From the NCBI RefSeq assembly GCF_025985425.1, contig NZ_CP094972.1:1488001-1552000 (forward strand): a stretch of DNA of 64,000 nt. The letters are read 5' to 3'. The position numbers and the translations under genes were made by a program. Below are positions 16,315 to 25,835 of this stretch, one piece after another. How positions within the stretch are numbered: position 1 is the stretch's first letter; each line of letters starts with the position of its first letter. The notes beneath the pieces are model-generated. The model was given only the letters and a program-made list of their open reading frames with translations, was not told the origin of the DNA and searched no databases. Origin of the DNA: Entomomonas sp. E2T0 (GTDB taxonomy: Bacteria > Pseudomonadota > Gammaproteobacteria > Pseudomonadales > Pseudomonadaceae).

Positions 16315-16752
16315 ATGATTAAAATTTCAAAAGCATTAGCACTGCAAATAGGTGGTACATCCTCATTAAAAGAGGCTATCGACAATACTGTATTACGCCT
16401 CTTTGCAGGTAATGTACCAGACACCGCAGATGACTCCATTGGATCAGCCACTATGCTAGTAGAGATCAGGGCTGCTGATGGTTCACCGCTTCAATTTGAA
16501 GTAGACTCATTAGGGCGAGTGATTAAAAGCACCAATCAACAATGGAATGGCACAGCCACTAATACAGGGCGTGCAACGTTTTATAGATTGGTAAAAGAAT
16601 CTGATACTAACGGTATAGCGACAACCGAAGTCAGAATACAGGGAACAGTCAGTGATATGGGCGCAGACTTAACCATTACCAATCCTGATATTACTACAGG
16701 GGCAATTATACCTATTGGATCAGGCGGTTATTACTTCCCAACAACTGCATGA
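16315..16752 (+). CDS. Small phage structural protein (145 aa)
   Basis: Beta-rich with a Gly/Thr-rich C-terminus (ITTGAIIPIGSGGYYFPTTA). The middle (RLFAGNVPDTADDSIGSATM, then ATFYRLVKES and TTEVRIQGTVSD) looks like a jelly-roll-type head or tail decoration protein. It is separated from the previous gene by nine bases and overlaps the next by four (ATGA), so it is part of one coupled operon. Function is assigned by location only. Confidence 0.55.
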   Translation: MIKISKALALQIGGTSSLKEAIDNTVLRLFAGNVPDTADDSIGSATMLVEIRAADGSPLQFEVDSLGRVIKSTNQQWNGTATNTGRATFYRLVKESDTNGIATTEVRIQGTVSDMGADLTITNPDITTGAIIPIGSGGYYFPTTA

Positions 16753-18512
16753 ACAAATTAATTAAAACAGGTATTTATTCCTATATTCCTGAAATACCTG
16801 CTGAAGCTGGTAGACCTGCTTTTTGCAGAGTGGAATATAAGCTACATACAGAAATGGTCTTTGAAAATGGTACGGTACACTTTGTATCAGAGTATCGACC
16901 AGAAACCGTATGCTATCCAGCAATACCTAGCAAACCAGCAGTACCTTCCCAAGAGTCTGTTAAACCCATGACAGGCTGGAACGCTGGTGCAGTGAGTGTA
17001 GTGAGTTTTGCGGATAATTGCCAATTCTCTTTTAATGTGCCACAGAACTTTGTAGGCATTATTGGCGGTTTATCTGATGGTAAAAACACAAGAAGTTATT
17101 ACCATGTAGCACATGGCTTTTTATTTAAAGTGGATGAACTAGACGGAAACCTACATACCTACATTATTGAATCAGGTGTTATAAAGCAAACGGTTAATAT
17201 AGAGCTAATGTATCAACCGCGCTTTATGATTAGGGCATTATCAGGCGAGATAAGTTACTTTGCTGAAATAGACGGAGAACTTGAAGTAGTCTATAAAAGC
17301 AATAGCACCATAACGGGCAATATCTTTGCAGAATCTACCCTCTATATGATTAATGATTTTGTTGATAATCCTGAATTTATCAGCATTGATAATAATCTCG
17401 CTATCGCCAAAATAACAATGGCTGGTGGTTTTACTAATATTGATAGCAACTTACTTAATGGCGTGATGTCAGCATTAACAGGCGAGTTAGAGGTAGGTAA
17501 CTACTTTTTTAATCCACTTTATTTAAAGGATAATTTCTTTCAAGAATTTTATTGTGGTTTTGAATCAGCTATACCTATACAAACAGAATCCTTTATTAGT
17601 GACACATCACCACAAATACAGACAGGTGTTTTTCTTGGCATGATGCCAGCTCTTAATCAACTACCTATACTAGCTATTAATGGTGGTGTAGCTGATTTAG
17701 CTTTAACACCTATTCCTATCCACAACATGATCATGTCAGATAGGAAATACTATGCTGAGTTTATAAACCAATTACCACTACCAACGGGATCATTTACCAG
17801 CAGTGACGAGACAGGCGACACCATAGACCTACAAGAATATATCGTTATTAATACCGAACAAACGATCGACAGCATAACCGTTCTATTATTTACTGAAACG
17901 ATTGAAATACAAGATAGCATAGAAGTAGCTTTAATCTTTACTATTGAGGGCAATGAATCAATTTATATTAATGAACACATTGATTTTGCCACCACCTTAC
18001 AACTCCTGTTTGAAGAAAAAATCAAATTAATTAGCCAAGCTTCACCACAGGATACTAAAAATTACCAGTATGCAGTCAATGTCGCCAATTTCGCGTTATC
18101 TTTGTATGACAACTTTGATTTTACCTCCTTTGCTAATTGTAATGGTGTTACCTATGGCATTAAGTCAGATGGCCTCTATCGCCTATCAGGTATTACTGAT
18201 AATGGACAACTAATCAACGCTGAACTAGATATAGGCGCAAAAGATTGGGGAGTACCTAATGTTAAACGTGTTTCCTCTGCTTATCTTGGTATTCGTAGTG
18301 ATGGTGATGTGTATTTAAAAGTCGTGGTAGATGATAAGCACACTAATGTATACCGCTTTGAAGATACACAAAGTCAAAGGCGTACCTTTATGGCCAAAGG
18401 GGTAGCAGGGCGATATTGGCGCATGAACTTAGTATTAGAAGATATAACGTATGCAGAAATAGATAGCCTTGAATTTGAAGTGGGTCTATCACAAAGACGA
18501 ATAAGGCGGTAA
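16749..18512 (+). CDS. Large tail structural protein (587 aa)
   Basis: Beta-rich, acidic protein without signal peptide or membrane segments. The N-terminal 60 residues contain Pro-rich YIPEIPAEAGRPAFCRVEYK and a second AIPSKPAVPSQESVK run, which may be linkers. Residues 350-420 are rich in Ile/Thr/Glu and repetitive. The C-terminus (VSSAYLGIRSDGDVYLKVVV, then KGVAGRYWRMNLVLE) recalls C-terminal beta units of tail proteins. Its start overlaps the previous stop. It is probably part of the tail hub or a fibre-anchoring protein, but no named family is clear. Confidence 0.55.
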   Translation: MNKLIKTGIYSYIPEIPAEAGRPAFCRVEYKLHTEMVFENGTVHFVSEYRPETVCYPAIPSKPAVPSQESVKPMTGWNAGAVSVVSFADNCQFSFNVPQNFVGIIGGLSDGKNTRSYYHVAHGFLFKVDELDGNLHTYIIESGVIKQTVNIELMYQPRFMIRALSGEISYFAEIDGELEVVYKSNSTITGNIFAESTLYMINDFVDNPEFISIDNNLAIAKITMAGGFTNIDSNLLNGVMSALTGELEVGNYFFNPLYLKDNFFQEFYCGFESAIPIQTESFISDTSPQIQTGVFLGMMPALNQLPILAINGGVADLALTPIPIHNMIMSDRKYYAEFINQLPLPTGSFTSSDETGDTIDLQEYIVINTEQTIDSITVLLFTETIEIQDSIEVALIFTIEGNESIYINEHIDFATTLQLLFEEKIKLISQASPQDTKNYQYAVNVANFALSLYDNFDFTSFANCNGVTYGIKSDGLYRLSGITDNGQLINAELDIGAKDWGVPNVKRVSSAYLGIRSDGDVYLKVVVDDKHTNVYRFEDTQSQRRTFMAKGVAGRYWRMNLVLEDITYAEIDSLEFEVGLSQRRIRR

Positions 18513-18516
18513 TAAA

Positions 18517-19476
18517 ATGGCAGTAACAGTAGATACAGTTCTACAAAGTAACATGAAGACTGTTAGTGAAGGCATCAGTCAAGCCAGACAAACAGCAAGC
18601 AGAATACGATTCTCAGATTATTTAGGTAATGTTAGCAAACATAACCTAGACTATCAATTTAACAAGCCTTATATACCACCACCATCTTTATCATTAGATG
18701 ATCTGATTCCGGATGGATTGGATAATGATTTTATTAAATGGCTAGATACCGAAGCTGAAAAACTAATTGATAAATACTTTCCACTGCTGAAATGTTGTCT
18801 TAGAACATTACCTGAAGAATGGTTATGCAAAGTGATTTCAGGTGAAGATCCTTATGGCAACAGTGAACAAATGTTTAGGGCAGTGTGGAATCAGGCAAGG
18901 GATAACGCTTATAAAACAGCACAGATAGAGAAAAATCAAATCTATGCTGAATTTTCTAGTCGTGGTTTTACTCTTCCTATGGGCGCAATGGTAGCAGCTA
19001 TTCAACAGACAGAAGAAAATGCTAGTGATACTATTTCAGCAGCCAATAAAGAAATCATGATCAATGAGATCAATGTCAAACTCGATTTACTCAAATTTGC
19101 AGTAGAACAGGCGATTAATCTAAAAATTGCCCTCTTAAAAGCAATGGCAGATTTCTATAAATTATTTATGGATATGCCTAACTACCAAACCAGAATAGCT
19201 GAAGCCAAAGCCAATATCTATAATGCTTACTACAGAGCATTAGGCAGCTACTATGATAATGAACTGGGTTTTGAGCGTTTAAAACTAACGGCTGCCACCG
19301 CCCAATTGGATGCTGGTAATACCTACGAAAAACTAAAAATAGAGGCGTATCGTCCTGATCCTTCCTTTAATCCAGCCGTAGCCAGAGCAGCAGAGTCTTT
19401 TGCACAAATAGCTGCTGCTGCCTCCAATGCCAACTCTATTCTTGTGGCACAAATGGAGACAGTTTCCGATGATTAG
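18517..19476 (+). CDS. Helical tail protein
   Basis: 319 residues, strongly helical, unlike the beta-rich neighbours. The N-terminus has a conserved-looking PYIPPPSLSLDDL, followed by long amphipathic helices (AVEQAINLKIALLKAMADFY; AEAKANIYNAYYRALGSYYD) and an Ala-rich end. Such proteins occur in podovirus tail clusters as internal or ejected proteins or tail tube helices. A four-base gap follows the previous gene. The next gene begins inside its last codons, so translation is coupled. Confidence 0.55.
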   Translation: MAVTVDTVLQSNMKTVSEGISQARQTASRIRFSDYLGNVSKHNLDYQFNKPYIPPPSLSLDDLIPDGLDNDFIKWLDTEAEKLIDKYFPLLKCCLRTLPEEWLCKVISGEDPYGNSEQMFRAVWNQARDNAYKTAQIEKNQIYAEFSSRGFTLPMGAMVAAIQQTEENASDTISAANKEIMINEINVKLDLLKFAVEQAINLKIALLKAMADFYKLFMDMPNYQTRIAEAKANIYNAYYRALGSYYDNELGFERLKLTAATAQLDAGNTYEKLKIEAYRPDPSFNPAVARAAESFAQIAAAASNANSILVAQMETVSDD

Positions 19477-20515
19477 GCCAGTAGAATTATCGTTATTTTT
19501 TTCAAAAAAGATACATGATCAATTATTATTATTGTTATTAACAGACCCTTTCAACGGTGCGATTCTCAAAATGGGTATTGTTGAAAGAATTATCTTAGAT
19601 TTTGCTCATACGCCCTATGATACAGTAGTGAGTGGTGAACCATACCCAAAATATAATAGTACATACAGTTATACTTTTGTTATCCATGACGATTATCTAC
19701 ATTTTATGTGTTTTGACTATGGTGGTGCAGGAACGATAACGGATAAATATAAAGCAAGAATTAACTGGATTACTGATAATGATATAACTATTGGGGCTTA
19801 TAAAAACTCAATCGTACACGCTAAACATAGCAAAGGATTCAATACCTCTTCTATTTGTGGTATCCCTAATTTATATGGATACTTTAAAACAAATCGAATA
19901 GATAAAACTTTATCTTTAGAGGATGTTAATAATAATGTTATTCGCTATATCTTACCTGATGAATATTATCCTCAAAGTTATTTTAATGCAGTTATTACAG
20001 ATACAGGTATGCAGCTGGCATTATTTACTTTTAAAGACAATGGCGATGGTATCTTATTAGATAACCAAAAGATTAATAGTGATGGTTTAAAAGACAATGA
20101 ACAATTTACTTATGCAGGACAACAAATTTTTAAAGGGTTGATACCTTTTGAAAGTACTGATTACTTAAATATTATCTACCCTGCTAATGAATGGGCTATA
20201 AAACAAAATACCAGTGGCTATATTGCTACTGTTAAAAATATGGGCTTTCGTAGAAGTTTAGTATTACCTGTTAATGAAGAAAGCTGTTATGTGTTATGGA
20301 ATGGTAGAAATCCTACTTCATGGGATAGACAACTATTTTTTATTAATCAGTCAGACAAAACTGAGCTAACCAAGCCTGATTTGCCAAGCCTATACCCTGA
20401 GTTGGGCATTAATTATTTTGGTTCAGCAGCCCACCAATCGTATGAAATTTACTACGATACCACCAATGGCTTTTGGAAAGAGTTCGTGTATTCAGAGGAA
20501 CTGATAGATGAGTAA
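19469..20515 (+). CDS. Tail structural protein (348 aa)
   Basis: The start at 19469 is preceded by GGAGA and overlaps the previous stop by eight bases; an ORF extension to 19427 runs further into the previous gene without a ribosome binding site. The protein is Tyr/Asn-rich and beta-rich (LDFAHTPYDTVVSGEPYPKY, then YTFVIHDDYLHFMCFDYGG), with aromatic residues typical of receptor-binding or tip proteins. It overlaps the next gene by eight bases. No enzymatic motif is seen. Confidence 0.5.
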   Translation: MIRPVELSLFFSKKIHDQLLLLLLTDPFNGAILKMGIVERIILDFAHTPYDTVVSGEPYPKYNSTYSYTFVIHDDYLHFMCFDYGGAGTITDKYKARINWITDNDITIGAYKNSIVHAKHSKGFNTSSICGIPNLYGYFKTNRIDKTLSLEDVNNNVIRYILPDEYYPQSYFNAVITDTGMQLALFTFKDNGDGILLDNQKINSDGLKDNEQFTYAGQQIFKGLIPFESTDYLNIIYPANEWAIKQNTSGYIATVKNMGFRRSLVLPVNEESCYVLWNGRNPTSWDRQLFFINQSDKTELTKPDLPSLYPELGINYFGSAAHQSYEIYYDTTNGFWKEFVYSEELIDE

Positions 20516-22553
20516 ATACTTACATTCGTTATCTATCGCCTCAGTCAGTGGTCAAAAATATGCTTCCTATTTTAAAAACAGGGCTAAAACATTAGATTAT
20601 AGTAATGCTCTGTCCATGAATCATTTTTATAAAGGCTATATAGGGAAAAGCATAAAATCAGGACAATTTATTAATACCAAAGTGATTGATAGCAATGTAT
20701 GTTTAGTTGGCATACTGGCTACCTTTAACGAGGTTCAGTGGTTACAACAACAGGCAGAAACCCATGTAATAGAACTAAATACAGGGCGTGATGTGTTTAA
20801 CCCCAATGTAAAAAATAAAATAAAAGAAGGGTCTATAAAAATCAAAAGAGAACCTAAAAAATTAGGTTATTTATATTACTCTTTGGGTAGTGAAAGCAGT
20901 GAAAAACCCTATGTTGAATATAGGGCTTCAGCAGTAGAACGATCTATTATTTCAGTCAGTGAAAACATCAGATATAAAGATAATAATACAGGCTCACTAG
21001 ATGGCTGGAATGATGCTGATAGCTGGCCTGATGGTTACAAAGGTGCAAAACGCTCAAGGTGTTGGAGTTATTTTTTTATTGAAAGAGGCATTGCAAGAAA
21101 AGAACTAAAAGGCAATGGCTACTTGGGTAATTTAGCGATGACAATTTTTGAAAACTCAAATACATTAAAACAGCTAGATGCATCAATCTGTCAAAGAAAG
21201 CCAAGAGGAGGGGCAACATTACCCTATATTGCTATTGGTGGTAGTTATGCTATGGCCTACAACTCACTGAGAATTATGGGAGGTGTTTGTTTCTGTGAAA
21301 ATCCCAACCCTGAGATACTACAAGAAACATCGACCAGTATTACCTACAAAGATTATTATGCTGGTTATGGACAAGCGGCGTTGTTTATTTTTGTACTGAA
21401 TACAAGAAATGGCTCATATACACCTATAAGACTACAGGTAACACCGACTAACTCTTCAGAAGAAGCATTTTTTTATTTAGAAAAATATGAAGAAAATGCT
21501 GATAAATGGCGTGATGCGGCATCATTGATAAGCGTACCACCAAAAGAGGGGGGTAAATGGCTTGGCTATTTACCTAATCTACTAGGGCAGCCATTAGTAG
21601 TAGGCACGAGCAAAGGTATTGCTATTTATATCTCAGGTGTTCGTAGTCACTATAGTGAAAGAACAAGTACGAGTGGTGGTGGAACCTATAATGTTTATGA
21701 CTCACAAACGGCAGTGCTAAGAGTTTATTTTAAACTACGTGAAGATGGTGCATTAGCCTTTGAAGAAGCCAAAGTGATTGAACATGATGCTTCTGGTAAC
21801 TCACAGACGAGTAAAAAGTTTGGCGGTACTGATGGTGCATTCTGGAATATATACCATACCCTTTGGGCTGATACAGTTGGCGATAAAGAAATTGTATTAG
21901 TGTCTAATACTCGACACAAAAGATATGATGAAGCGGCGGCAAACTATGCAGGGGAAAGTTCCATAGAAGATATGAATGATCCTGATACCAATTTGGAAAC
22001 CTTCTTCCATCTCTATATTGATGGAAAAATATATAAATTTGATACTGCAAAATTAAAGTTTGGGGCAAACTTAATCTCAGAAAATGATACTACCTATCGT
22101 CACCATAAATATTTTTGGCTTTATGCAGATATTTTTCCTATAACATGGGGTAGAAAATACGGCACAGTGATGAGTGATACGGAAGTATTATTTTGTTTTA
22201 GGTCTTACCCCAAGCATGAAGAAAATCTACTGGTTAAATTTGATATTGAAACACAGACCTTTGAAGTCCTCAAAAGGACACCTAAAGCAGATGGTGATAT
22301 TGTGGCTACCTGCTACCAAAAGAAAGTAACCGACAAGGATGGCAAGGAAATCATCCCAGCAGGGATTATCTACAGAGTAGGAACACAGGGAAAAAGTGGC
22401 AAAGTTTATATTTCTAAAGACTCAGCTAAAACCTTTACTAAAATTATAGACAGTCCTTATACCGCAGGGGGAGGACTGTATTTTTTAGGCAATGAGTTCT
22501 ATGCAATCAATTATAGTAATGCTTTTGCAGACAATAATAACAAAAAATCTTGA
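20508..22553 (+). CDS. Large tail tip / receptor-region protein (681 aa)
   Basis: Soluble, beta-rich, Tyr/Gly/Ser-rich protein without a signal peptide. It has many short motifs of WNDADSWPDG and GGTYNVYDSQ type, and a YISKDSAKTFTKIIDSP segment near the end that looks like a sialidase-type Asp-box (S-x-D-x-G-x-T-F has a degenerate match). The Asp-box-like unit suggests a beta-propeller fold but not necessarily hydrolase activity. It shares the tail block with the preceding gene (both have the same Tyr-rich style), and late promoter 3 starts inside its last codons. Confidence 0.5.
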   Translation: MSKYLHSLSIASVSGQKYASYFKNRAKTLDYSNALSMNHFYKGYIGKSIKSGQFINTKVIDSNVCLVGILATFNEVQWLQQQAETHVIELNTGRDVFNPNVKNKIKEGSIKIKREPKKLGYLYYSLGSESSEKPYVEYRASAVERSIISVSENIRYKDNNTGSLDGWNDADSWPDGYKGAKRSRCWSYFFIERGIARKELKGNGYLGNLAMTIFENSNTLKQLDASICQRKPRGGATLPYIAIGGSYAMAYNSLRIMGGVCFCENPNPEILQETSTSITYKDYYAGYGQAALFIFVLNTRNGSYTPIRLQVTPTNSSEEAFFYLEKYEENADKWRDAASLISVPPKEGGKWLGYLPNLLGQPLVVGTSKGIAIYISGVRSHYSERTSTSGGGTYNVYDSQTAVLRVYFKLREDGALAFEEAKVIEHDASGNSQTSKKFGGTDGAFWNIYHTLWADTVGDKEIVLVSNTRHKRYDEAAANYAGESSIEDMNDPDTNLETFFHLYIDGKIYKFDTAKLKFGANLISENDTTYRHHKYFWLYADIFPITWGRKYGTVMSDTEVLFCFRSYPKHEENLLVKFDIETQTFEVLKRTPKADGDIVATCYQKKVTDKDGKEIIPAGIIYRVGTQGKSGKVYISKDSAKTFTKIIDSPYTAGGGLYFLGNEFYAINYSNAFADNNNKKS

Positions 22554-22577
22554 CAAGACCACAAAGGGACATAATTT
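22550..22577 (+). promoter_or_regulatory. Late-type phage promoter 3 (distal tail block)
   Basis: TTGACA, eleven bases, GGACATAATTT. The -35 begins inside the stop codon region of the preceding gene. A short hairpin TATCCT-TAAAAG-AGGATA follows at the presumed transcript start and contains the ribosome binding site of the next gene. Confidence 0.75.
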
Positions 22578-22598
22578 TATCCTTAAAAGAGGATAGTT

Positions 22599-23171
22599 AT
22601 GACACAACCAATAGAGATAACCATACAACAAGGTAAAACCTTTAATTATGGATTTAAACTAGCTGATAACGAAATAGTTTATAGATCTATTTCAGAACTT
22701 ATTAATAAAGTACCTGTGCAACTTTTAGTAGAAGATCATAGCATTCCTGATAATTGGCCTGTGACTATTAGCTGTGTCAAAAATCCTTTTGAGTTAAATA
22801 CAGAATGCCCTGTAATAGCTACGGTTATAGATAAAGATATTATTGAAATCAACCAAATGACAGTCTGTTGCAAACGTCCTTACTCAGGAAGCGGCATGAT
22901 TTCTTACTATAAACCTTATGACTTAACAGGATTTACAGCAAGAGCAACCATTAGACCCCATATCAACAGTAAAGAAATATTTTATCAATGGGATCAGGTT
23001 ATTGTAGATGCTCAAAACCATTTAATTATCTTACAAATTCCTGCGGAAGTAACAGCAACGTTTTGTTGGTGTAATGCTATCTATGATGTAGAGGCCACAG
23101 CTCCATCAGGTGAAGTGTTATCAGTAGTTAGTCCAAGTGGCGTAACTATTGAGCCAGAGGTCACGCGATGA
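22599..23171 (+). CDS. Distal tail/baseplate-type protein (190 aa)
   Basis: It begins with TQPIEITIQQGKTFNYGFKL, a start common in small tail proteins of the BppU/Ig-like group. The chain contains YDLTGFTARATIRPHINSKE, then IILQIPAEVTATF and a C-terminal Ig-like VEATAPSGEVLSVVSPSGVT with a YDVEA motif. This TGFTARATIR/YDVEA combination is typical of a family of phage structural proteins in fibre-proximal operons. It is the first gene under late promoter 3 and overlaps the next gene by four bases. Confidence 0.65.
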   Translation: MTQPIEITIQQGKTFNYGFKLADNEIVYRSISELINKVPVQLLVEDHSIPDNWPVTISCVKNPFELNTECPVIATVIDKDIIEINQMTVCCKRPYSGSGMISYYKPYDLTGFTARATIRPHINSKEIFYQWDQVIVDAQNHLIILQIPAEVTATFCWCNAIYDVEATAPSGEVLSVVSPSGVTIEPEVTR

Positions 23172-23623
23172 AAGTAATTGATGCAGATAACAGCTCTCAA
23201 ATCGTGGTTAATAATACAGTCACAAAACAGCCACACATTGTCATGGCTGGTATTAGAGGGGCAGCAGGTAAAGACGGTAGCGGCGAAGTATTAACCGCTA
23301 CCGCAGGGGTAAATATCTCAGCTTTAAAAGTAGTCTATGTAAAAACAGGTAAGGCTTATCAACTCGATAGTTCAGACAGTGACAATATCTTCTTTATTGC
23401 AGGTATAGCAGTAACTGGAGCTATGCAAAATAATCCTATAAAAATTAAAAGACAGGGTGAACTAACAGACCAGTCATTTAACTTTACATTAGGCAGAGTT
23501 TATTTAGGGGTAGAGGGTACATTGACTCAAACACCTTTAAATAAAGGTTATTGTGTACTTATTGGTACAGCAATAGCAGACAAAACAATTTTATTAAATA
23601 TCCAAGACCCCATTGAATTATAG
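23168..23623 (+). CDS. Small tail-fibre-region protein with collagen-like start
   Basis: 151 residues. The N-terminus has NTVTKQPHIVMAGIRGAAGK followed by DGSGE, a short Gly-x-x stretch as in tail-fibre linkers, then a beta-rich domain (TAGVNISALKVVYVKTGKAY) that resembles the capping or decoration domain repeated in the next gene. It begins four bases inside the previous gene. Its role as a fibre adaptor is inferred. Confidence 0.55.
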   Translation: MKVIDADNSSQIVVNNTVTKQPHIVMAGIRGAAGKDGSGEVLTATAGVNISALKVVYVKTGKAYQLDSSDSDNIFFIAGIAVTGAMQNNPIKIKRQGELTDQSFNFTLGRVYLGVEGTLTQTPLNKGYCVLIGTAIADKTILLNIQDPIEL

Positions 23624-23634
23624 GTAGGTAGATT

Positions 23635-24147
23635 ATGGCAGTGCAAAAGATTTTAACATTAGTAAATGGTGTACGTAAGTTAGTGAGTGCAATTACGATC
23701 AGTACAGGTGCGGCTGATGCAGGAAAAATCCCAGCGTTAGACAGTGAAGGTAAACTGGATGTTTCAATGCTACCAGATACTACCGAAACACCTGATATTA
23801 TTATGGCAAGTGAAGCGATTAGTGCAGGATCATTTGTTAATATCTTCGAGGATAGTGGTACAGCCTCTATTCGGATGGCGGATAACTCTAATAGTCGTCC
23901 AGTGGATGGATTTATTAAAGAAGCTGTCGCTTCAGGTGAGACAGTAGCCGTTTATCCACTAGGTACTGTTAATGCTGCATTATCAGGATTAACCATTGGT
24001 TCACGCTATTATTTAGGTACAACAGGACAAATTGTTACTACGCCTTTAGACCCTAACACTAATGATGGGAAAATTCATCAATATATTGGTAAAGCAAAAT
24101 CTGCTACCGAATTAATGACCATTCAAGAAGATTATACACAACTATAA
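23635..24147 (+). CDS. Tail-fibre-region protein (170 aa)
   Basis: It starts VQKILTLVNGVRKLVSAITI and contains a DAGKIPALDSEGKLDVSMLP motif that is very common in phage fibre proteins, followed by a beta domain (EAISAGSFVNIFEDSGTASI, then LTIGSRYYLGTTGQI) that parallels the domain in the preceding gene. The GKIPALDSEGKLD motif marks a trimeric fibre or fibre-cap protein. Both flanking genes lie within 12 bases, in one operon. Confidence 0.65.
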   Translation: MAVQKILTLVNGVRKLVSAITISTGAADAGKIPALDSEGKLDVSMLPDTTETPDIIMASEAISAGSFVNIFEDSGTASIRMADNSNSRPVDGFIKEAVASGETVAVYPLGTVNAALSGLTIGSRYYLGTTGQIVTTPLDPNTNDGKIHQYIGKAKSATELMTIQEDYTQL

Positions 24148-24157
24148 GGTGCTTATT

Positions 24158-24418
24158 ATGGCAGATAAAAAGAAAAAGCCACTGGTTTTAGGAACGGCTA
24201 ATAATGTTATTGCACAGGCTAAAGAGACTGAAATAGACGGTGTATGTATTGCCTATGAAAGAGAAAATCCTGAACGCAGTACAAGGGTAGCAGGTAGTAT
24301 TCCCTATTTTTTAGATCGTCAAATTAAATGGAATATAGCAACAGAAGTGCCACCTGATGGCACAGGTGAGCATTTAGAAGGCTATCTTATTTATGACCCT
24401 AATCCCTACTGGAATTAG
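24158..24418 (+). CDS. Small hypothetical phage protein (86 aa)
   Basis: The start at 24158 has AAGGTG upstream; a GTG at 24149 is in frame but lies in that site. The basic N-terminus (ADKKKKPLVLGTANNVIAQA) precedes an acidic end (PYWN). No family is recognised. It lies between two fibre-region genes with intergenic gaps of fewer than 12 bases and is probably a fibre-assembly or structural component. Confidence 0.5.
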   Translation: MADKKKKPLVLGTANNVIAQAKETEIDGVCIAYERENPERSTRVAGSIPYFLDRQIKWNIATEVPPDGTGEHLEGYLIYDPNPYWN

Positions 24419-24424
24419 TTGATT

Positions 24425-25285
24425 ATGATACTTGTAAAACTAGCTTGGAATAATGCCTATCATAAAGTAAATAAAATTATTTTAAATCTTAATGGCAAAA
24501 TGCACGAAGTAAAAAAGGGTGTTATTAACATAGGGGATTTGGGTAGAAAATATCAATTTTTCCCATTGCCAGATGGAAGTTTGACAGATGATCAGCTTTA
24601 TCATAATGCAGTCGATCAAACGTTATACAATATTACCTTGTCCAGTTTATTTGATATGAGTAAATTGTCTAAAAATTTTGTATTAGTGAATGAAGGCATA
24701 ATAGGCTCACAAGATATAACTAAACCAGCCTTATTAATTGATGATAACTTTCCTGATGGTAGCATGGTTACTATTCTTAATATTGGCTACATTGTGGGTA
24801 AAGGTGGTCATGGTATCCCACCATTAGTAGGGGGAAAAGCCTATAATGGCAGTGATGCTATCAGAAATAAGTACAAATTTACACAAATTCAAAACTTTGC
24901 TGTTATTGGTGGTGGTGGAGGCGGTGGTGCTACTGCCAGAGGTTTTAGAATAGTGAATAATAACCAGATTACAGTAGGTCTAGCTCATGGTGGTGGCGGT
25001 GCTGGTGAGGCAATAGGCACTACACCTAATGGTAATGGTGCTATTGATGCTACTATCGAAGAAGGTGGTAAAGGTCAAACACTTGCTAATGGATATACTA
25101 TAGCTGGTGGCAAGGGTGGTGATTTAGGGCAAAATGGCTCTTTAGGTTCTGTGGTGGGATTAGCTGGTGATGGTTCTCAAGTGGGTATTGCTGGCTATGC
25201 TATTTCGTATCCTAATAATACAGTTAAACCTAAATACCTTGAGCAAGGCGGTATGCTTTATGGCAAAAATGGTATAAAAACATAA
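24425..25285 (+). CDS. Glycine-rich tail-fibre tip protein
   Basis: 286 residues from the ATG at 24425; a TTG at 24419 is in frame. The N-terminal half is ordinary alpha/beta. The C-terminal 150 residues contain Gly runs (GGGGGGGATARG, then GGGGAGEAIG, GGKGGDLGQNG) and end YGKNGIKT. Polyglycine-helix bundles of this kind form the tips of several phage receptor-binding fibres, such as gp38 adhesins of T-even phages. The last late gene in the operon is a normal place for it. The exact fold cannot be fixed from the sequence. Confidence 0.65.
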   Translation: MILVKLAWNNAYHKVNKIILNLNGKMHEVKKGVINIGDLGRKYQFFPLPDGSLTDDQLYHNAVDQTLYNITLSSLFDMSKLSKNFVLVNEGIIGSQDITKPALLIDDNFPDGSMVTILNIGYIVGKGGHGIPPLVGGKAYNGSDAIRNKYKFTQIQNFAVIGGGGGGGATARGFRIVNNNQITVGLAHGGGGAGEAIGTTPNGNGAIDATIEEGGKGQTLANGYTIAGGKGGDLGQNGSLGSVVGLAGDGSQVGIAGYAISYPNNTVKPKYLEQGGMLYGKNGIKT

Positions 25286-25470
25286 TGCCATGTTTCTATT
25301 TTAATCTTTAACTATAACAAATTCTAACGAATAAATATTTACTTCTTTTTGCTATTTTTAACATTTAATAGATATGGCACAGCTTTATATTCTTTTGCTC
25401 TTATAATTTCATTGTTGCTTTTACTGTTTATATAGTTAAATAAAAACTCTAAAAATTACAGGAGGTTTTT

Positions 25471-25740
25471 ATGCCAGTATGGGAAGTTGATTTAACTGAT
25501 GCCAAAAGGGCTAGATTAAGGAATAAGCTTGATACTCATGTAGAAGAGGAAAAGTTTGATACATTTTTTGCAGAGCTTGAAGGTCAGGCAACCATTCAAG
25601 CTGCAGCAAATGCTATTGGCGATGCAGACTTAAAGCAAATTTCTAAAGATCAATGGCAAATAAGACTTAGTCGTAGTATGAGGCTTGCATTTGTGCAAAT
25701 TGGATTGAGATTAACTGATTTTCAGGTAGGCCATACCTAG
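25471..25740 (+). CDS. Small hypothetical protein with strong ribosome binding site (89 aa)
   Basis: CAGGAGG six bases upstream of ATG makes this a confident translated start. The protein is mostly helical with alternating Lys/Arg and Glu (LTDAKRARLRNKLDTHVEEE, then KQISKDQWQIRLSRSMRLAF). No domain is recognised. It lies 185 bases after the fibre gene, with nothing evident between, and faces the T6SS cluster across a bidirectional terminator. It may be the last phage gene or an unrelated cargo gene. Confidence 0.6.
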   Translation: MPVWEVDLTDAKRARLRNKLDTHVEEEKFDTFFAELEGQATIQAAANAIGDADLKQISKDQWQIRLSRSMRLAFVQIGLRLTDFQVGHT

Positions 25741-25758
25741 TAAGTAAAATTTTAATGA

Positions 25759-25806
25759 AAAGCTATTGCTTCTTATTTTTTCTAAACCCCAAGGTGCAAT
25801 AGCTTT
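25759..25806. terminator. Inverted repeat between convergent genes
   Basis: AAAGCTATTGC and its perfect complement GCAATAGCTTT, 26 bases apart, between the stop codons of two convergent genes. The long loop and lack of a full T run make termination likely but not certain. Confidence 0.55.
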
Positions 25807-25835
25807 CAATAATAGTTTAATTCATCACAGTATAA

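Noticed and set aside
20508-25285. Diversity-generating retroelement on the tail genes
   Set aside because: No reverse transcriptase or template/variable repeat pair was seen; the glycine-rich region is an ordinary fibre feature.
25286-25470. Gene between the fibre gene and the 89-residue protein
   Set aside because: Only short frames without ribosome binding sites are present.
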